A DNA stretch of 64,000 nt from Caenorhabditis remanei (GCF_010183535.1 NC_071328.1:7502001-7566000); one strand, 5' to 3'; numbered from the stretch's first letter, positions 35,001 through 47,600 are shown. The notes: generated from the letters alone by a model not told the origin. Numbers and translations: made by a program.

Positions 35001-35618
35001 CCGAAGGAATAATTGTACGAGAAGTGTTTGATGACAATGAAAATGGAGATGCCCAACCAGAAGCAGTTTCAAGGAATGTTTATGCAAAGGAACACTCGAC
35101 AGTTACAGTACTCCTCGTAGCTGCTGTTGCTTCGTTGATTTCTCTGATTATTGGAGCATTCGTAAGTTTTGATTATATGTTTTTTGCTGTCTTGCCAACA
35201 AACGACTTTTCAGATTGGAATTCGAATAAATCGATGGACTGCCTCATCAGAACCTCATCGATCAGCTAGTTCAACAAGTGGATCAGACTATGACAGTTTC
35301 GGAAGAGCAAGACTGACGAGACATGATTCCCTGACGACTGCGACAAAAGTTGATCATGGATTTGTTCCACAATCGAAACAGGTGAGTAAACACGCTTTCG
35401 TGATTTCAGAAACCGTTTGACAATCTAATTTTTAGAATTTTCAGAGTATGGATGCCACGTCACTGGTAATGTCAATGAATGCCACTCACCATCCGATGTC
35501 TATGAGTCAACATGGCTCAGGAATAAACACGCCTTCTCGTGATAAGAACGCCATCGTCACGTCAATTAACCAGAATACGCTACCGAGAGATTACAAAGTC
35601 AAAAAAGTGTATCTCTAA
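29092..35618 (+). CDS. smp-1: Transmembrane semaphorin SMP-1
   Basis: Eleven exons in my model (29092-29194, 32657-32759, 33103-33148, 33198-33523, 33692-33768, 33921-34018, 34073-34214, 34263-35161, 35214-35381, 35445-35618; the 34263 exon may hide none) encode 711 aa. The start gives a signal peptide ([13 protein letters not shown]). The sema domain runs from about residue 50 ([20 protein letters not shown]) through [11 protein letters not shown] and VYFWFRE to about 490. A PSI domain follows ([20 protein letters not shown], about 493-530), a single membrane segment at about 577-600, and a cytoplasmic tail of about 105 residues. This is the class 1 semaphorin layout; in C. elegans SMP-1 signals to plexin PLX-1 in male-tail and vulval patterning. 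Intron 1 is 3462 nt. The first exon was chosen because it alone offers a leader in the right phase. Counting again, the listed exons number ten. Confidence 0.93.
29195..32656 (+). other. smp-1 intron 1 (3.5 kb)
   Basis: A large intron between the signal-peptide exon and the sema domain. I see no exon with recognisable homology. It holds a small GC-rich inverted motif near 29870-29900 (GCCCGCCCGTGAGCGGG) and several pyrimidine-rich blocks. Such first introns often carry enhancers; that is inference. Confidence 0.5.
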
Positions 35619-36235
35619 ATTTTTATCCTTCATGTTATTTTTTCTTTCAAAATTTACAAATTCCCTCCTCGGTGCCTTCCCTCCTATATTTGCTTTTCCT
35701 TGCCGTTACGTGTATATTTTTTGTGCCCCTCCCCTTCTTAAAACTCACACAACTCACGAGATTTTTATCTTTTAGTAATAACAATTCATTCACTTAGATC
35801 TGATTTCCATGACCTGTGAGCACACTCTGTTGTATTCCTCAGAGCAGTTTTAGCACTAAAGAATCCAATTGAGTTCGTTCACAGAACATGAGGTATTCAA
35901 AGTTTTCCCCTTCCTCCACAAAAATTCGAGTCGATTTCTGAGATCTCTGAAAATTCTTTTTAATAGTAAGAAAGAATATGCATATTAATCCCCCAACCAT
36001 CCCACAATCACACTGGTTCCATAATTTTCCTTCACTTTCCCGTGTCCATTCTCTTTGAAATCTGTATCATTTTTCATCCGTTTTAACCGTTTTCAGAAGA
36101 TAAATAGATTTAAAATCAAATTAACAAACAAGACGCAATTATAACAGAGAAAGGATGCACAGTTTTTCTCTGGTGCCAGAGATCGAATTATAGCCAGGGG
36201 TTCATGGAAAGGGATCATATAAAGTGCAAATTATT
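35619..36235. other. Convergent intergenic region smp-1 / WDR6
   Basis: Both flanking genes end here, so this is 3' UTR and spacer. Plus-strand sequence after the smp-1 stop is pyrimidine-rich. No gene is seen. Confidence 0.4.
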
Positions 36236-39200
36236 TTAGAATTTTTTCATTATCTGAATGCCATCTCCGACTACGATGATAGTAGATTCTCCAGTCCTGA
36301 CCATTCCATTTGGCATATCAATAATCGTCGGTTTCCTCAGATGAAATTCAGAAGGCTCGTAACTTGTTAACACTACACAGTCAAGTGATGTGGAATGAAC
36401 CAAGTCGTTTTTATCAACAACGATTCCCACAACTGTAGATAGATGTGAATGGATTTTTGTTGTTTCTGTGGCGTGGCACTGATATACGTGCCCTGAATCA
36501 CAACCAACAAAGTGGGCGGAGCCATCTGGTGATATTGCAATTGAGGTGACACCACTACGATCTGACAGTTTCTGTAAAAATAAAACTTGTTTTATTCTAT
36601 TTAGGCTTCCATTGTAAAGTATCTCCAAACATTTTTCATTTATTGATCCAGCCCTTCGAAACTCTTACCAGTTTATTTTCTTCTTCCAACCGCCCGTTCT
36701 CTTTCAAGATGTATGCCAACACGTAACTTCCACTAGTTCCAACAAATAATTTACCATCTTTTTCACAATAATCCATTTTTGCACCGATTCCCAAAGAATC
36801 CTCGATTTCTATGCGACTCGTGGATTCAAGGTTATTGTCATCTTTGGATATTTTGAAGATCTCAATAACTCCAGACGAATAGGATGCAATAAAATAGTTT
36901 TGATTCTGAAGGCGACACGTCTTCACAGCGACAATCCGTCCTTCATCTGGACGTGCCACGCTTCGAAGCCAGAAAACATTGTACTTCTTCAGATCATCAG
37001 GTTGGAATCGGAAGACCGAAAACTTGGATTTTCCACCCCCGGTTAATACGAAAACTTCTGATTGCTTCTCTCCGTGATTTTCATAAACATCCGTGGACAG
37101 CAAGTTCTCTCCAACAAACATTGTCAGAATCGGATTTCCTTTATTCGTTCCAATAGACAAATGACCATCTAGAGACACTGTGACCAAGTAATTTTCGGAT
37201 CCAGAAGCGGCGAAAATCGTAGAAGAATGGGCGGTGCTTATGAGGGATACTTTCTCCGTGAAGTCGATTTTTTGCCGGCAATACTCAGTTTCTCGAATAT
37301 AATCGAAATTGAAAGAGTGTTCATCAGATGACGAAGGATTCAATTGCCAAATACGGTGCCCGCCTCCACAATATATTTCGGAGACTGGAAGTCCCGTTGT
37401 TGAATTCCAGATTACTAGAGAAGTCTGTAAATGGAAAGCTTAGAAAATTATACGTAAAAAATCAATGATCGTATACTTTCTCTATAAAAAAGAAAACATC
37501 AGTACCCCGTAGAATCCTGCAATCAGAAGCTCTTGACCATTATTCCATTCAATGAACTTGGATGGCCATGCGACTCGACTCGCTGCCGAAAAGCTTCTAG
37601 AATTCATGACTTTTACAGTATCCTCGGGTGTCACACGCATTGTACTCCATATTCCAGTCTTTCCAAGTGTCATGAACATTGTTGTTTTGGGAATCGGATG
37701 AATGCATGTCACTTCTTTTCCACCGAATATTTCATATGAATCTTGGCGCTGAAATAAAACATTTTGATGAAAAGAACGCCTCAATTCTTCGCAAACTACA
37801 TTTCGAAAAATATTACGATGGAAATAGGGCGGAGTTTCGTATAAACTTACAGTCAAACTCAGAAGTACTTTATCTGTGTCATTACGTAAATCTGAATGAT
37901 AGATTTCTCCATGAGTAGTTCCAATAATCAATGTGCGATGAGCAACTGATGTCACAGATGGAATCATTGCAGCATTTTTCAGACGGAATCGATTCAAGCA
38001 TCGCAAATGTTCTGGATCGTAGAAATCGTAGACTTGCTGAAATTATAAAATTTTAAGATGTCCTTGTATCAGGTTAAAACAGTGGATAGTGAACAACAGT
38101 TCGTCAGTTGAGGTCCCCCAATACTTTGTAAAGAACTCACAATGTAACCATCGATGGTTTTAATCGTCACATAGTTCATGTAGACCGAAATGGATATGAT
38201 ATTCATTGATAGTGTCAGTCGAGTAACACTTCCTTCTGAGATGAGAATCATAATTTTGTCTTTCCATGCCACAACTGACTCTTCTGATGATGCCATATGT
38301 TTCATTTCTTTACTTCGAAAAACGATTCGATCCATTAGACCAGAATCATAGACGAACAGTTCACTGAAAGATTCGCAGTTTATACTTGCCTGAAGCGCCT
38401 CTCACGAAAAGCGAAGTAGGAAATTCAATTCAAAAACTCACTTTTTGCTTGTCAAAATCACCAATCGATCTTTCAAATAAGCGAAATTCACTACATCTTC
38501 CTTCAGTATTTCCAAAACATACGGGTTTTCATTAATTCGAATTTTCAACAAATCTCCATTTTGTGAACTAATAGCGAGCAAGTTATTGTCGATTTTTGTG
38601 ATTTTACGAATGACACCAAATGAAAGTGGTATTTTTTGAAATAATTTGATTGAATCGTTATCGTACTTCCAGCAAAACAAGGTTTGTTCAATGCCTCCTG
38701 TGTAGATTGTGAAGTGAACGGTATCGATGGAAATGGCAAATGGACGGGCGGTATGGCCGAAGACAGTACTGAAGAGTAAGCTATTATTAAATATTTAAAT
38801 ATTTGAAGTTCTTACCAGATTGGTCCGCCCTCTCTATCTGAAATCAACCACATCCGAACTGTTCGATCATCAGAAATCGTGAAAATTCGTGTCTCGTCAG
38901 TGACAATTGAGAAGATCATTCCCTGAAGAAAAATACATTAGATTTGTTAATTAATAAATAGCTCATACAAATGGGCGTGGCTTGAATAAAATATATATAT
39001 ATGTATATATATATATGCAGTATACTGTATCACTAACCTTATGTCCTTTTCTCATCACAAGCTTTTTATCTTTATTTGGTTTCCAATCAATTAAATCTCC
39101 GATGACACTTCCAAAAAACACGTGGCAAGAAGCAACAGAGTCTCCATGAATAAGTGAACAAATCCTGAAAAAAACATTTATTTTCAGATTTTCAAGATCC

Positions 39201-39604
39201 GACTTGAAAATGAAATTGGTCAGTTTCAGAATTCACTTATATATCTTGTTCACGAAACTTACGACGTGGCAAAATAATCACATTGAATAGTTGATTCTAT
39301 GTCGAGATCTGAACACTTCCGAATAGTAAGAGTATTTCTTGAAGTGACGGTGACAATTTTCTGAAAAAGCTTTTATTTTAATTTTGACTTTTGGAAAAAG
39401 TTTGCCTACGTCATCCTCGTCTAACTCTTTGCAACCTATAATATGCTCTGGAAACTCCTCTTCCAGACGATTGTCAACGCGCTCTGCATATTTCTGATCG
39501 AATTTTGCACATGTTATCACTTTATCATCAAGTAGCAGTTCTGCAGAAATTTCGGATTGAATTATATGATCAAGAAGCAACGGATATTCGCCCAAGTGCT
39601 CCAT
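36236..39604 (-). CDS. WDR6/Trm734 homologue, WD-repeat adaptor for tRNA 2'-O-methylation
   Basis: Ten minus-strand exons (39604-39410, 39360-39263, 39164-39038, 38922-38816, 38768-38442, 38363-38141, 38036-37851, 37748-37506, 37424-36669, 36571-36236) encode 865 aa. It is a series of degenerate WD repeats. The diagnostic part is near residues 140-190: KGHKGMIFSIVTDETRIFTI, SDDRTVRMW and VFGHTARPF, parallel to the WDR6 segment GHSGVIFSM...ATASEDRSVRIW...FGHSARVW. A later GGGHRIWQL matches the GG.RSW box. WDR6 pairs with FTSJ1 to methylate the anticodon loop at position 34. The family's usual length is about 1000-1100 aa, so this is compact. The intron at 37749-37850 (102 nt) is stop-free and in frame. 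The phase of every junction is consistent; the GGG/GTACTG donor at 37505 is the weakest. Confidence 0.82.
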
Positions 39605-40193
39605 GGTTTCGTGATATACTGTAATTTGAATATTTTTAGTTTTCAGAAAAAAATTGGAAAAATTTTCAATAAACTGAAATGATCAGCGAGAGAGTGCGAG
39701 AAAATAAGAGACCGACTCTAGAAAATAGTCATTGGAGCCCATTTGCATTAATCTTTTTGGAGGTAATTTAAATTTTGTTTTTCGTGTATTTCGTGATCAC
39801 AATTAATTTATCCGCAATTCAGGTAATTACTGGTTTTTTTGTGAATTTTTCATTAAATTGACAGATTTATCAGCATTAATACTCAAAAACACCAATATGG
39901 TTATAAGTTAGCTCAAAGAGCACCTACGGTTAGGTAAAACTTTGAAAGCCCTTGTCCAGGAAAATTTTTTTCAAACAACACTGAATACTTTGCATATAAA
40001 CATAAATTTTGTAGAACATTCATATGCATTACTTAGATATACTTCTAAAACGTCACTGGACTGGAAAAATCGAAAAGGCGAAGATAAAGCAAGCGCGCCC
40101 CTCCGCACTCACGTTTTTTGTCCAATTTTCTGCCGATTTCAGCTGTGTTTTGTCACTTTCAGACTGACTTACTTCCAGTTTTTCTCTTGAAAA
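39605..40193. other. Divergent promoter region WDR6 / let-49
   Basis: This is 589 bp between head-to-head genes with no coding signal. There are acceptor-like CTTTCAG and TTCCAG sites near 40160-40177, just before the let-49 ATG. Confidence 0.4.
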
Positions 40194-41274
40194 ATGCTAC
40201 CGGGATTTGGCACGCAAACAGTCAGTCCATTCCCAAACCCTCCGGAATATGCGACTGCTTATACCAGCGATCGAATCGATAATGGTGAGAGTATTTGAAT
40301 TTTTCTGGTGGGAAACGTTTGTTCTCAGGCTCCGCTCCACCGCCGCCACATGCACTCACCGAGTTCAAAGTTTTTGGAGAAGAATATCGATTAGGAGATG
40401 ACGTTATCGCGTGAGTTTTTTTGCGTAAGCTTAGCTCCAATTATATCCAGATCTTACCAAAATTGTTAGTTTTCAGGCCTCTGAAAGATGCTAATGTGGA
40501 AGAGCTCTACAAAAACAAAAATAATTGGAAGGAAGAAATGAAGAAACTAAATAGGTTAGGTAATTCAAAAGTTGATAAATGGGATCCTCCAATTTAAAAC
40601 TTCGAAAAACAGCCAAATTAATTAGCTAATACTTTTTCATCACAAATATTTTCAGATCAGCAATATGCGCATTCTTCGACCTTGTTGAAATTTTGATCCG
40701 AGCTCCAGATCATCCGCTCCGCGAAGAGAAAATGATTGATTTGCACACAATATTCATAAACATGCACCATTTGATTAATGAGTTCAGACCTGTTCAGGCT
40801 AGAGATAGTGTCCGGATCTTACAAGAACGACAAATTGAGGAACTGGGCGAAATTTGCGATAATTTCAGGTTGGTTTTCATTTTTAATCAATGCTTTTTTG
40901 AGAAAAATCTTTTATATTTGATACAAACTTGATACAAACTTGATACAAAGTATATGAATATCCTATTTTTTAGATCATATCTGGCAGATGGAAAAGAAGT
41001 GATTGAAGATCAATTCAAGCTGGTGACTGGAAAACTACCTCCACCTCCACAGCCATCAGAACTCAGTAAAGTGAGACTGCAAGATGGAGTACTCCATGAA
41101 TTGATTGAAAGGATTAAAATTTCTGAAGAAGAAGAAGACGTCGAAATGAAAGAAGAAGAATCAGAAGAGACAAAACGACGAAAAGTCTTGGAAGATTTGA
41201 CGAGAGAAGATGGACCACCTAGTGTTGTGCATCTTTTGACTCGGCAACTTCATGAGTTTGAGTTGAAAAAGTGA
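40194..41274 (+). CDS. let-49: Mediator complex subunit 7 (MED7)
   Basis: Five exons (40194-40284, 40329-40410, 40477-40554, 40656-40868, 40974-41274) encode 254 aa. The N-terminus has the MED7 signature: SPFPNPPEYATAYTSDRI and a Pro stretch (SAPPPPHALTEFKVFG). A long helical hairpin follows (LKDANVEELYKNKNNWKEEM, EKMIDLHTIFINMHHLINEF, VRILQERQIEELGEICDNFR), as in MED7, which pairs with MED21 in the middle module. The C-terminal 60 residues are acidic. The protein bridges activators and RNA polymerase II in the nucleus. Same-strand ubc-16 starts 390 bp downstream. The C. elegans counterpart is let-49 (also mdt-7). Confidence 0.92.
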
Positions 41275-41663
41275 TAAAATTAATTTTTCTTGTTATTTAT
41301 AAGTATCTATTTTGTACTTTCTCGTGTTTTTCTGATCTTTCTCCTTTCCAAATCGTGGTAATTTATTATAAGGAACCTATTGCCTACTTTTCCCCACAAC
41401 AATCCAAATTCAGTTGAATCTCATTGTGTATATTGAGACATGCAGCCATATATTTGAAGAATAGAATCTGCGAAATTGTGGTTTATCTAAATCTGAAAGT
41501 TTTGTCTCATCTTAATGCTTTCGAAGAAAAAGTTCTTCCGTTTTAGCTTTTGAATGTTCTGTCGTATGTGTTTCAACGCATTTTTACCTCAATTCTTAAC
41601 AGAATAAGCGTTTTTCCATCATATCTCACTCCAGACAGGAACTGATTCAGAGCCTCTTCAGAC
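41275..41663 (+). other. Spacer let-49 to ubc-16
   Basis: 389 bp with a T-rich block (41300-41350) and an acceptor CTCTTCAG directly before the ubc-16 ATG. It suits an operon with SL2 trans-splicing. No other gene is seen. Confidence 0.4.
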
Positions 41664-42550
41664 ATGTCAGATGCAGCGACACGGCGATTGATGAAGGAAT
41701 TAGCTCAATTAAAAAATGAGAATCCAGAAGGTCTTCTAATCGATAATACCATAACAAGTCATGACTTGAAGTGAGTTTTAAATCATTACAGTCGGCTCAA
41801 AAATGCCTATTGCACCTTGAAATTTTCAATTGACAAAGAATTATTCATTTTTATTGTTTCTAGGCAGTGGAAAATCGGTGTCGTTGGCGCAGAAGGGACG
41901 CTCTATGCTGGAGAAGTATTCACGTTACAATTCACATTCGGACCACAATACCCTTTTAATTCACCGGAGGTTTGTTAAAAAAGTGTATGTTAACAGTAGA
42001 AAATACTTGATTAACAATGTTAATCAATGGATGTTTTCTCAATAATAATTTCTTCTGTTGACTGAAACGTTTTACCAGTTATAGATCCACTCAAACATAC
42101 AATTTTACAGGTAATGTTTGTTGGGGATACGATTCCAGCTCATCCACATATCTATTCAAATGGCCACATCTGTCTATCCATTCTCTCTGATGATTGGACG
42201 CCAGCATTGAGTGTTCAATCAGTTTGTCTCTCAATTCTTTCTATGCTATCATCATCAAAGGAGAAGAAACATCCAATTGACGACGCCATTTATGTTCGAA
42301 CGTGCAATAAGAATCCGAGTAAAACTCGCTGGTGGTTCCATGGTAAGCGACGAAATATTCAAGTTTCATTCAGACTTATGTCGGACCGGGTTTCATTAAA
42401 GTTTTCACTCGGATCGATTCAATTCGAAGTTCTGTAAATTCTCAAAAGACAAATATAATTTTTACACTTTTGACGTCGTTGTAGTCTTTTTAAACTTAGT
42501 ATCGAAAGACTATCCAAAAACTGGTCCAATTTCCAGACGACAGCGTATAA
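41664..42550 (+). CDS. ubc-16: Ubiquitin-conjugating enzyme E2 W (UBE2W homologue)
   Basis: Four exons (41664-41770, 41864-41969, 42111-42342, 42537-42550) encode 152 aa, the UBE2W length. E2 features are GPQYPFNSPEVMF, then HPHIYSNGHICLSILSDDW, with the active-site Cys in HICLSIL. The usual HPN box is HPH, as in UBE2W. The end, KTRWWFHDDSV, matches the family C-terminus (KWWYHDDTC) and requires a 14-base last exon at 42537. UBE2W mono-ubiquitinates protein N-termini. An open frame runs on past the 42342 donor, but it replaces the conserved HDD ending and is rejected as the main form. In C. elegans ubc-16 neighbours let-49. Confidence 0.93.
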
Positions 42551-42998
42551 ATCAACAGCCAACATCATCTTCTCATTTTCTCGGAATACGTGATACATCT
42601 TCTTCCAGCTAATAAAAAATAACCAATTTATTTTTTTCTTTTATCTCACATTTAACCTGTCGCCCTTGTCCTATCGCCTCAACCCTCAATTATGAATACA
42701 CATTTCCTTGTTTTCATATACTATTCGTCACCCTTGTCCCATCTGCCATCAGCGTGTTTCTTCATTGTTAGAAAGAGAGAAAGCCTTGTTCTCTTCTAAT
42801 TTGTGTGAATTTTGTAAATAAATATGTGCAACTTTTTCTTAAATCTTGCAAAAGTCCGTTTAACGCTGGGCGAAATTTTAGAAAGTTTTTGATCTATTCA
42901 TAAAATTCTCGCGCTCTAGGACTGTTTCTCGTTGGCATCAAAGTTTCTTTTCTAATTTTCTTTTTCACTCCGTTTTCATTTCTGGTTTTCACTACAGA
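42551..42998 (+). other. Spacer ubc-16 to D-aspartate oxidase, with poly(A) signal
   Basis: 448 bp, containing an AATAAA at 42817-42822 for ubc-16 and a TTTCACTACAG acceptor that ends one base before the next ATG. No other gene is seen. Confidence 0.5.
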
Positions 42999-44499
42999 AT
43001 GCTGCGACTTCTTCTCCTATTTGGAGGAGTTTTAGCAGGTAAATATCAACGTTCTTTTTGATGTATAATAACAATAAATTTCTAGTAAACTCTCTACGCG
43101 TTGCAATCGTTGGTGAGGGAGTCATTGGTTTGAGTACAGCGACTGCAATTCTCGATTTGGCCGCGAAGGAGAACGTCACTGCTCCGGTTAGTTTTCCAAC
43201 CGATCATCGGAATAGGTTAAGGGAGAAAAATATGAGAAGACATCAGAATTATCTGAAATTATTCACAAAAAACTGATTTTAATTTATAATGCTTTATTCA
43301 ATTATTCTGTCATCTAAATAAACTTTTCAGGACATTCAAATCTTCCATCACAAACCATTCGAGAAGATTTTGAGTCGACATATTGCCGGTCTCTTCCGTA
43401 TCGATAGTGGATCAGAAATCAACAAAAAGTATGGATATGATACATTCGAGAAACTGGCAACTCTATGGAGAGAATACGGTGGACTCAGTGGTGTACAACT
43501 CGTCTCAGGACACATTCTATCGGATTCGAAACCAAGATTAGATTCACAACGTGTCGCTTATGGAAATCTTGTCTATAATTATCGAGATTTAACTGAACCT
43601 GAACTTTTTGGTCCAACATCTCTATTCGATTTACCAAGGAATACAACAACTCATGGAATTCATTATACTGCATACACTTCAGAAGGACTCCGATTCTGTC
43701 CATTCCTCAAGAAAGAATTAATGGCGAAAGGTGTTCGATTCATTCAACGAAAAATTGAAAATCTGGAGGATCTTGGAGCCGAATTCGACGTTGTTGTCAA
43801 TGCAGCTGGACTCTATGGAGGTGTTTTGGCTGGAGATGATACTGGAAATATGACACCGATTCGAGGAGTTTTGATTCGAGTTGATGCTCCATGGCAAAAA
43901 CATTTTTTGTACAGAGATTTCTCCACTATCACTATTCCAGTGTAAGTTCTTCAAATTTCCTAATGTTCCTTTTCGAAAAAGAGGCTGCTGTTTTATTTAT
44001 TTAAAAAATAATTTTCAGAATCGACTCTGTCTACATGGGCACAGTCAAACAAGAAGGAGCTTATGGACCACCCAATGTGACATTCAATGATATTCAGGAT
44101 ATCACTAGTCGATATGTAAAACTTCAACCATCTTTCAAACGTGTTCACATGCTCTCCTCATTCGTCGGATATCGTCCAGGTCGCAAGCAAGTTCGTGTTG
44201 AGAAGCAAGTTCGCGAGGCATATGGAATGAAGAAATTCACGGTAAGCAATCATTATTGAAATCTGCGAGCTGCAGTTGGATAAATCTCTTTTTTTAATAC
44301 ATATTACTAAATCTTGTCCTTCCAGGTTGTCCACAACTACGGTCACGGAGGAAATGGATTCACCCTGGGCTACGGTAGTGCTGTTCATGCCGCCCGTCTC
44401 GTACTCGATTTACCACTTGATGACTACAAGGGAATCATTCCAGACCCACTTCCAGTTAACACGACAATCGGCGAATGGGTTCACGTGCTTGACGATTAG
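42999..44499 (+). CDS. D-aspartate/D-amino-acid oxidase with a signal peptide
   Basis: Five exons (42999-43038, 43086-43186, 43331-43941, 44019-44241, 44326-44499) encode 382 aa. The FAD-binding N-terminus is VAIVGEGVIGLSTATAI (GxGxxG near residue 22). VVNAAGLYGG, GYRPGRKQVRVE (substrate-binding Arg) and HNYGHGGNGFTLGYGSA are hallmark motifs of the DDO/DAAO family. A hydrophobic leader (MLRLLLLFGGVLA) precedes the FAD domain, and the end, HVLDD, has no peroxisomal SKL-type signal. It is thus predicted to be secreted or in the endomembrane system, as reported for C. elegans DDO-3, rather than peroxisomal like most relatives. I do not assign a symbol, because the location relative to C. elegans ddo genes is uncertain to me. 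It oxidises D-Asp or other D-amino acids to the oxo-acid, ammonia and hydrogen peroxide. Confidence 0.92.
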
Positions 44500-44543
44500 A
44501 AGATTTCTCAATTTTCAGTGAATAATTTTTATAAAGCTTGTAA

Positions 44544-44549
44544 AATAAA
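44544..44549 (+). terminator. Poly(A) signal AATAAA of oxidase gene
   Basis: AATAAA lies 45 bases after the stop codon, in the 126-bp tail-to-tail gap to eva-1. Confidence 0.6.
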
Positions 44550-44625
44550 AATGATTTATTTATTCGGTACGAAAGTGACTAGTGAAACCCGCTTTGAAAT
44601 GGACAAGATTGAGATTAACGGATAA

Positions 44626-47600
44626 TTAAAAATCATAATGACTGTAGTGGGGATTTGAATTTGCCGCAGATCCCATCGAAAATCGGAGGAATTGTTCGTC
44701 TTCGATGTCTTGAAGCATGTGTTGAGGAGTTATGGAACCACCGTCTGAAGAGAAAATTGTTATTTTCAAACACCATTTTATCAAAACTCACAATTAGAAG
44801 AGACTAATTTACTAGTTTCGAGAGATCTTCGACTCCTTGAACTTCTTGAGCTTCTCGAATTATCTTTAGTTGAAGTACACAATCTTGTGATGATACAAGC
44901 AGATAAAACAACAATTGCAGCCATACTAACTGCCAATACAATACACATCACTGCCTTCTCTTTATTCTCTTTGAAGAATTGAACCACTTGGAGTAAATCA
45001 TGTCCGACACCGACTAGATTTGGTTCAACTCTCTCTGTGATTGGTGGTGGATCTTGCTTTTCCATACGGTATTCATCGTGTGTCACGTAGGAAGCTGAAA
45101 AGGTTTTTATAGCGTTTAAGTACAACAGAATATTATTATCTTACCATCATTTGCAATTTGATGAACATCTGAATCTCTTGCCGGCTCACTATCAACTACT
45201 CGTTCCCATTGTGTTTTGTCATTCACATCTTTGAAGAATCGTTCATCTTCTTGTTTTTGAATTGCATCGGCTTCCTGAAAATTGGATTTTTTATGTATGA
45301 TTTCAAATGTTAATTGATCTGAACTTACCTTCAAATAAGCCTCCAACGATGTCAACTCTCCTTTGATTGCCTCTTCCGAAAAGATCTCTTCATTTACTGA
45401 AAAACTTCAATTCTAGAACTTTTCTCCGTCTCCTTTAAACTCACCACAAACATAAACCACGTGTAAATGTCCATGTCTACAGTGTCCCTTGATTTCTTCA
45501 CTTTTCAGAGTGCATCCTTCTTTCGCATGACATTGACGAAGAACTTGTGGAAGGACGTCCGATACGCATTCTGAATATTTCGAATTGCTCTGGATGACCC
45601 TTCTCCAAAAAATCGTACTCTCCCCGAAAAATGCTCCGAATTTTCACTGCTCCTACGGAAATCCTACTTTAGTATTCACCCCAAAAGAAGATTCCGGTTC
45701 TCTATTTCTGTTCTCTTCTTCCCATTTCATTTGGCTCCAAGAGTCTCTGCCTTCAGAAGACAATTGTCATTTCTCTGCGTCTCTTCTATGTTCTATACTA
45801 TCTCATTCATTGGCTCAATGAAGAAAATAGAATGGAAAGGGGATAGAAAAAGAAAGAAGAAGACGAAGAAGATGGCTAATTGGATGTGTGTCATCAACCC
45901 GAAAACAGAGAAAAGAGAAGGATATTCTGAAATGGAACAATGGGTGGTGAACCAGAATAAAACATTTTTGAAAGAAGAAAAAGGGATTACGAAATTTGGA
46001 GAGGCACGTTGAAATTCAGAAAAACTATTGATATTACTACGAGTGTTTCCGAACTTTCAAACTCCTAGAGACGTGCAAAATCTTAAAGTTTTGAGAATGC
46101 TCAATTAGAAAAACAATTATGCAAGCTTTCTGAGCAACCAAAAGATAAATTAGAAGCGCGAAAAATTTCAAAAGCAGTTATTCTAAACTATGAATTACAA
46201 CCCAAAAATCCTCACCATGTCTTATCTCAGTATCTGGATCACATTGTGGTGACGTCTTCATTTGTGCCGAATAAACAGCCAACCTTCTACCTTCTCGACA
46301 CTCTAATCGGATCTCCGGACGAGATGGTTCAGTTGGTTTCGGAGTACAAAAAGTCTCTTCATCGAACGACATCGGAATACATCCATATGCCATCTGGAGA
46401 TATTTAGAAGTTGTTGGACACGGATCGTCTTCAAATGTATTCGAATCAACGACTACTGTACACTTCCGACGTTTGTCACACAGTTCGGATATTCTCTGAA
46501 AATTAAAACTTTTTGTTCCAACTACATACAATTCAATTCCTACCGTATGCGCTTGAATAACATCACATGTGCTGGAATGATGAATCATTGCTAGTGGATC
46601 TGTCAATGCATCTGGAATCTTCCGACCGGCTTGTGGAGGACACAACTGATTTTCTGGCACAACACGGCCGTAGAACCTGAAAAAATGATGGCTGAACTAC
46701 AGTACTCTTACAGTAATCCTACCCTGTTTGAACAGAAATTTGCGTGTTTCGTGGACAACTCAACGTAATTCTCTCTCCATCACATGCTTGAACTCGGTTC
46801 GATCGAAGAGATTCTTTCAGAATTCCTGAAATATAAATGTTTGATTTTGATGGTTGCATGACAAAGCCATTCAGCAGTTTTACATGCGTTTTCTGCACGA
46901 ATTTTTCGATTACTCTAATTGAAAGTACTTTTTGAGAGTTTTCCTCTTCTCTCAACCTTAAAAAAGGGTTTCGAACCCTTTTTTTATTTTCCCTCTCCCA
47001 TAAAAAGCGCCGGCCGTTCACATACACCAGTACGTTTTGTCATCTTCTCTCAAACTTTATGGGGTCCATTTTATGACCTCTCCACTCTATTTTTTCTCTT
47101 TCTTTCTCAACACATTGACACCGACTAATTCACTCTTTTTTCAAAGGAAAAGAGTGTTTTTAGTATCCGGAAAGTTAGCAGAGAGTGACCTTCAGAGAAG
47201 TGTAAAAGGTGAGAATTCAAAGGAGAATTCGAATTTTTATCGTTCACACTAGCTTCAAGTGGGTAAATATGTTCTATTGAATTGGTGCACTGTAGTTTCA
47301 AACTAGAATATTCTTCCCTTTTTGTCTAATGAAACTTAATTAAAATTCATGTTAGATCTGTCCCAATTGATAATTCTTTAAATCTGTCAATCTTTTCATT
47401 CATTCATCATTTCAATTTCTCAACAATCCCTCCCTCATACAGTAATTAGTAACGAAACAACAACAGCTGGTTTGATTTCTCAGACACCTAACAATTAACG
47501 GCCAGATCTTAGACAACCAATTCAATCTGGCAGAATAAGAGAAGAAGAAGCGGGGCCAAAAAAAAAACGGATTCAATTAGGCGAGCGGTCTGTCAACCGT

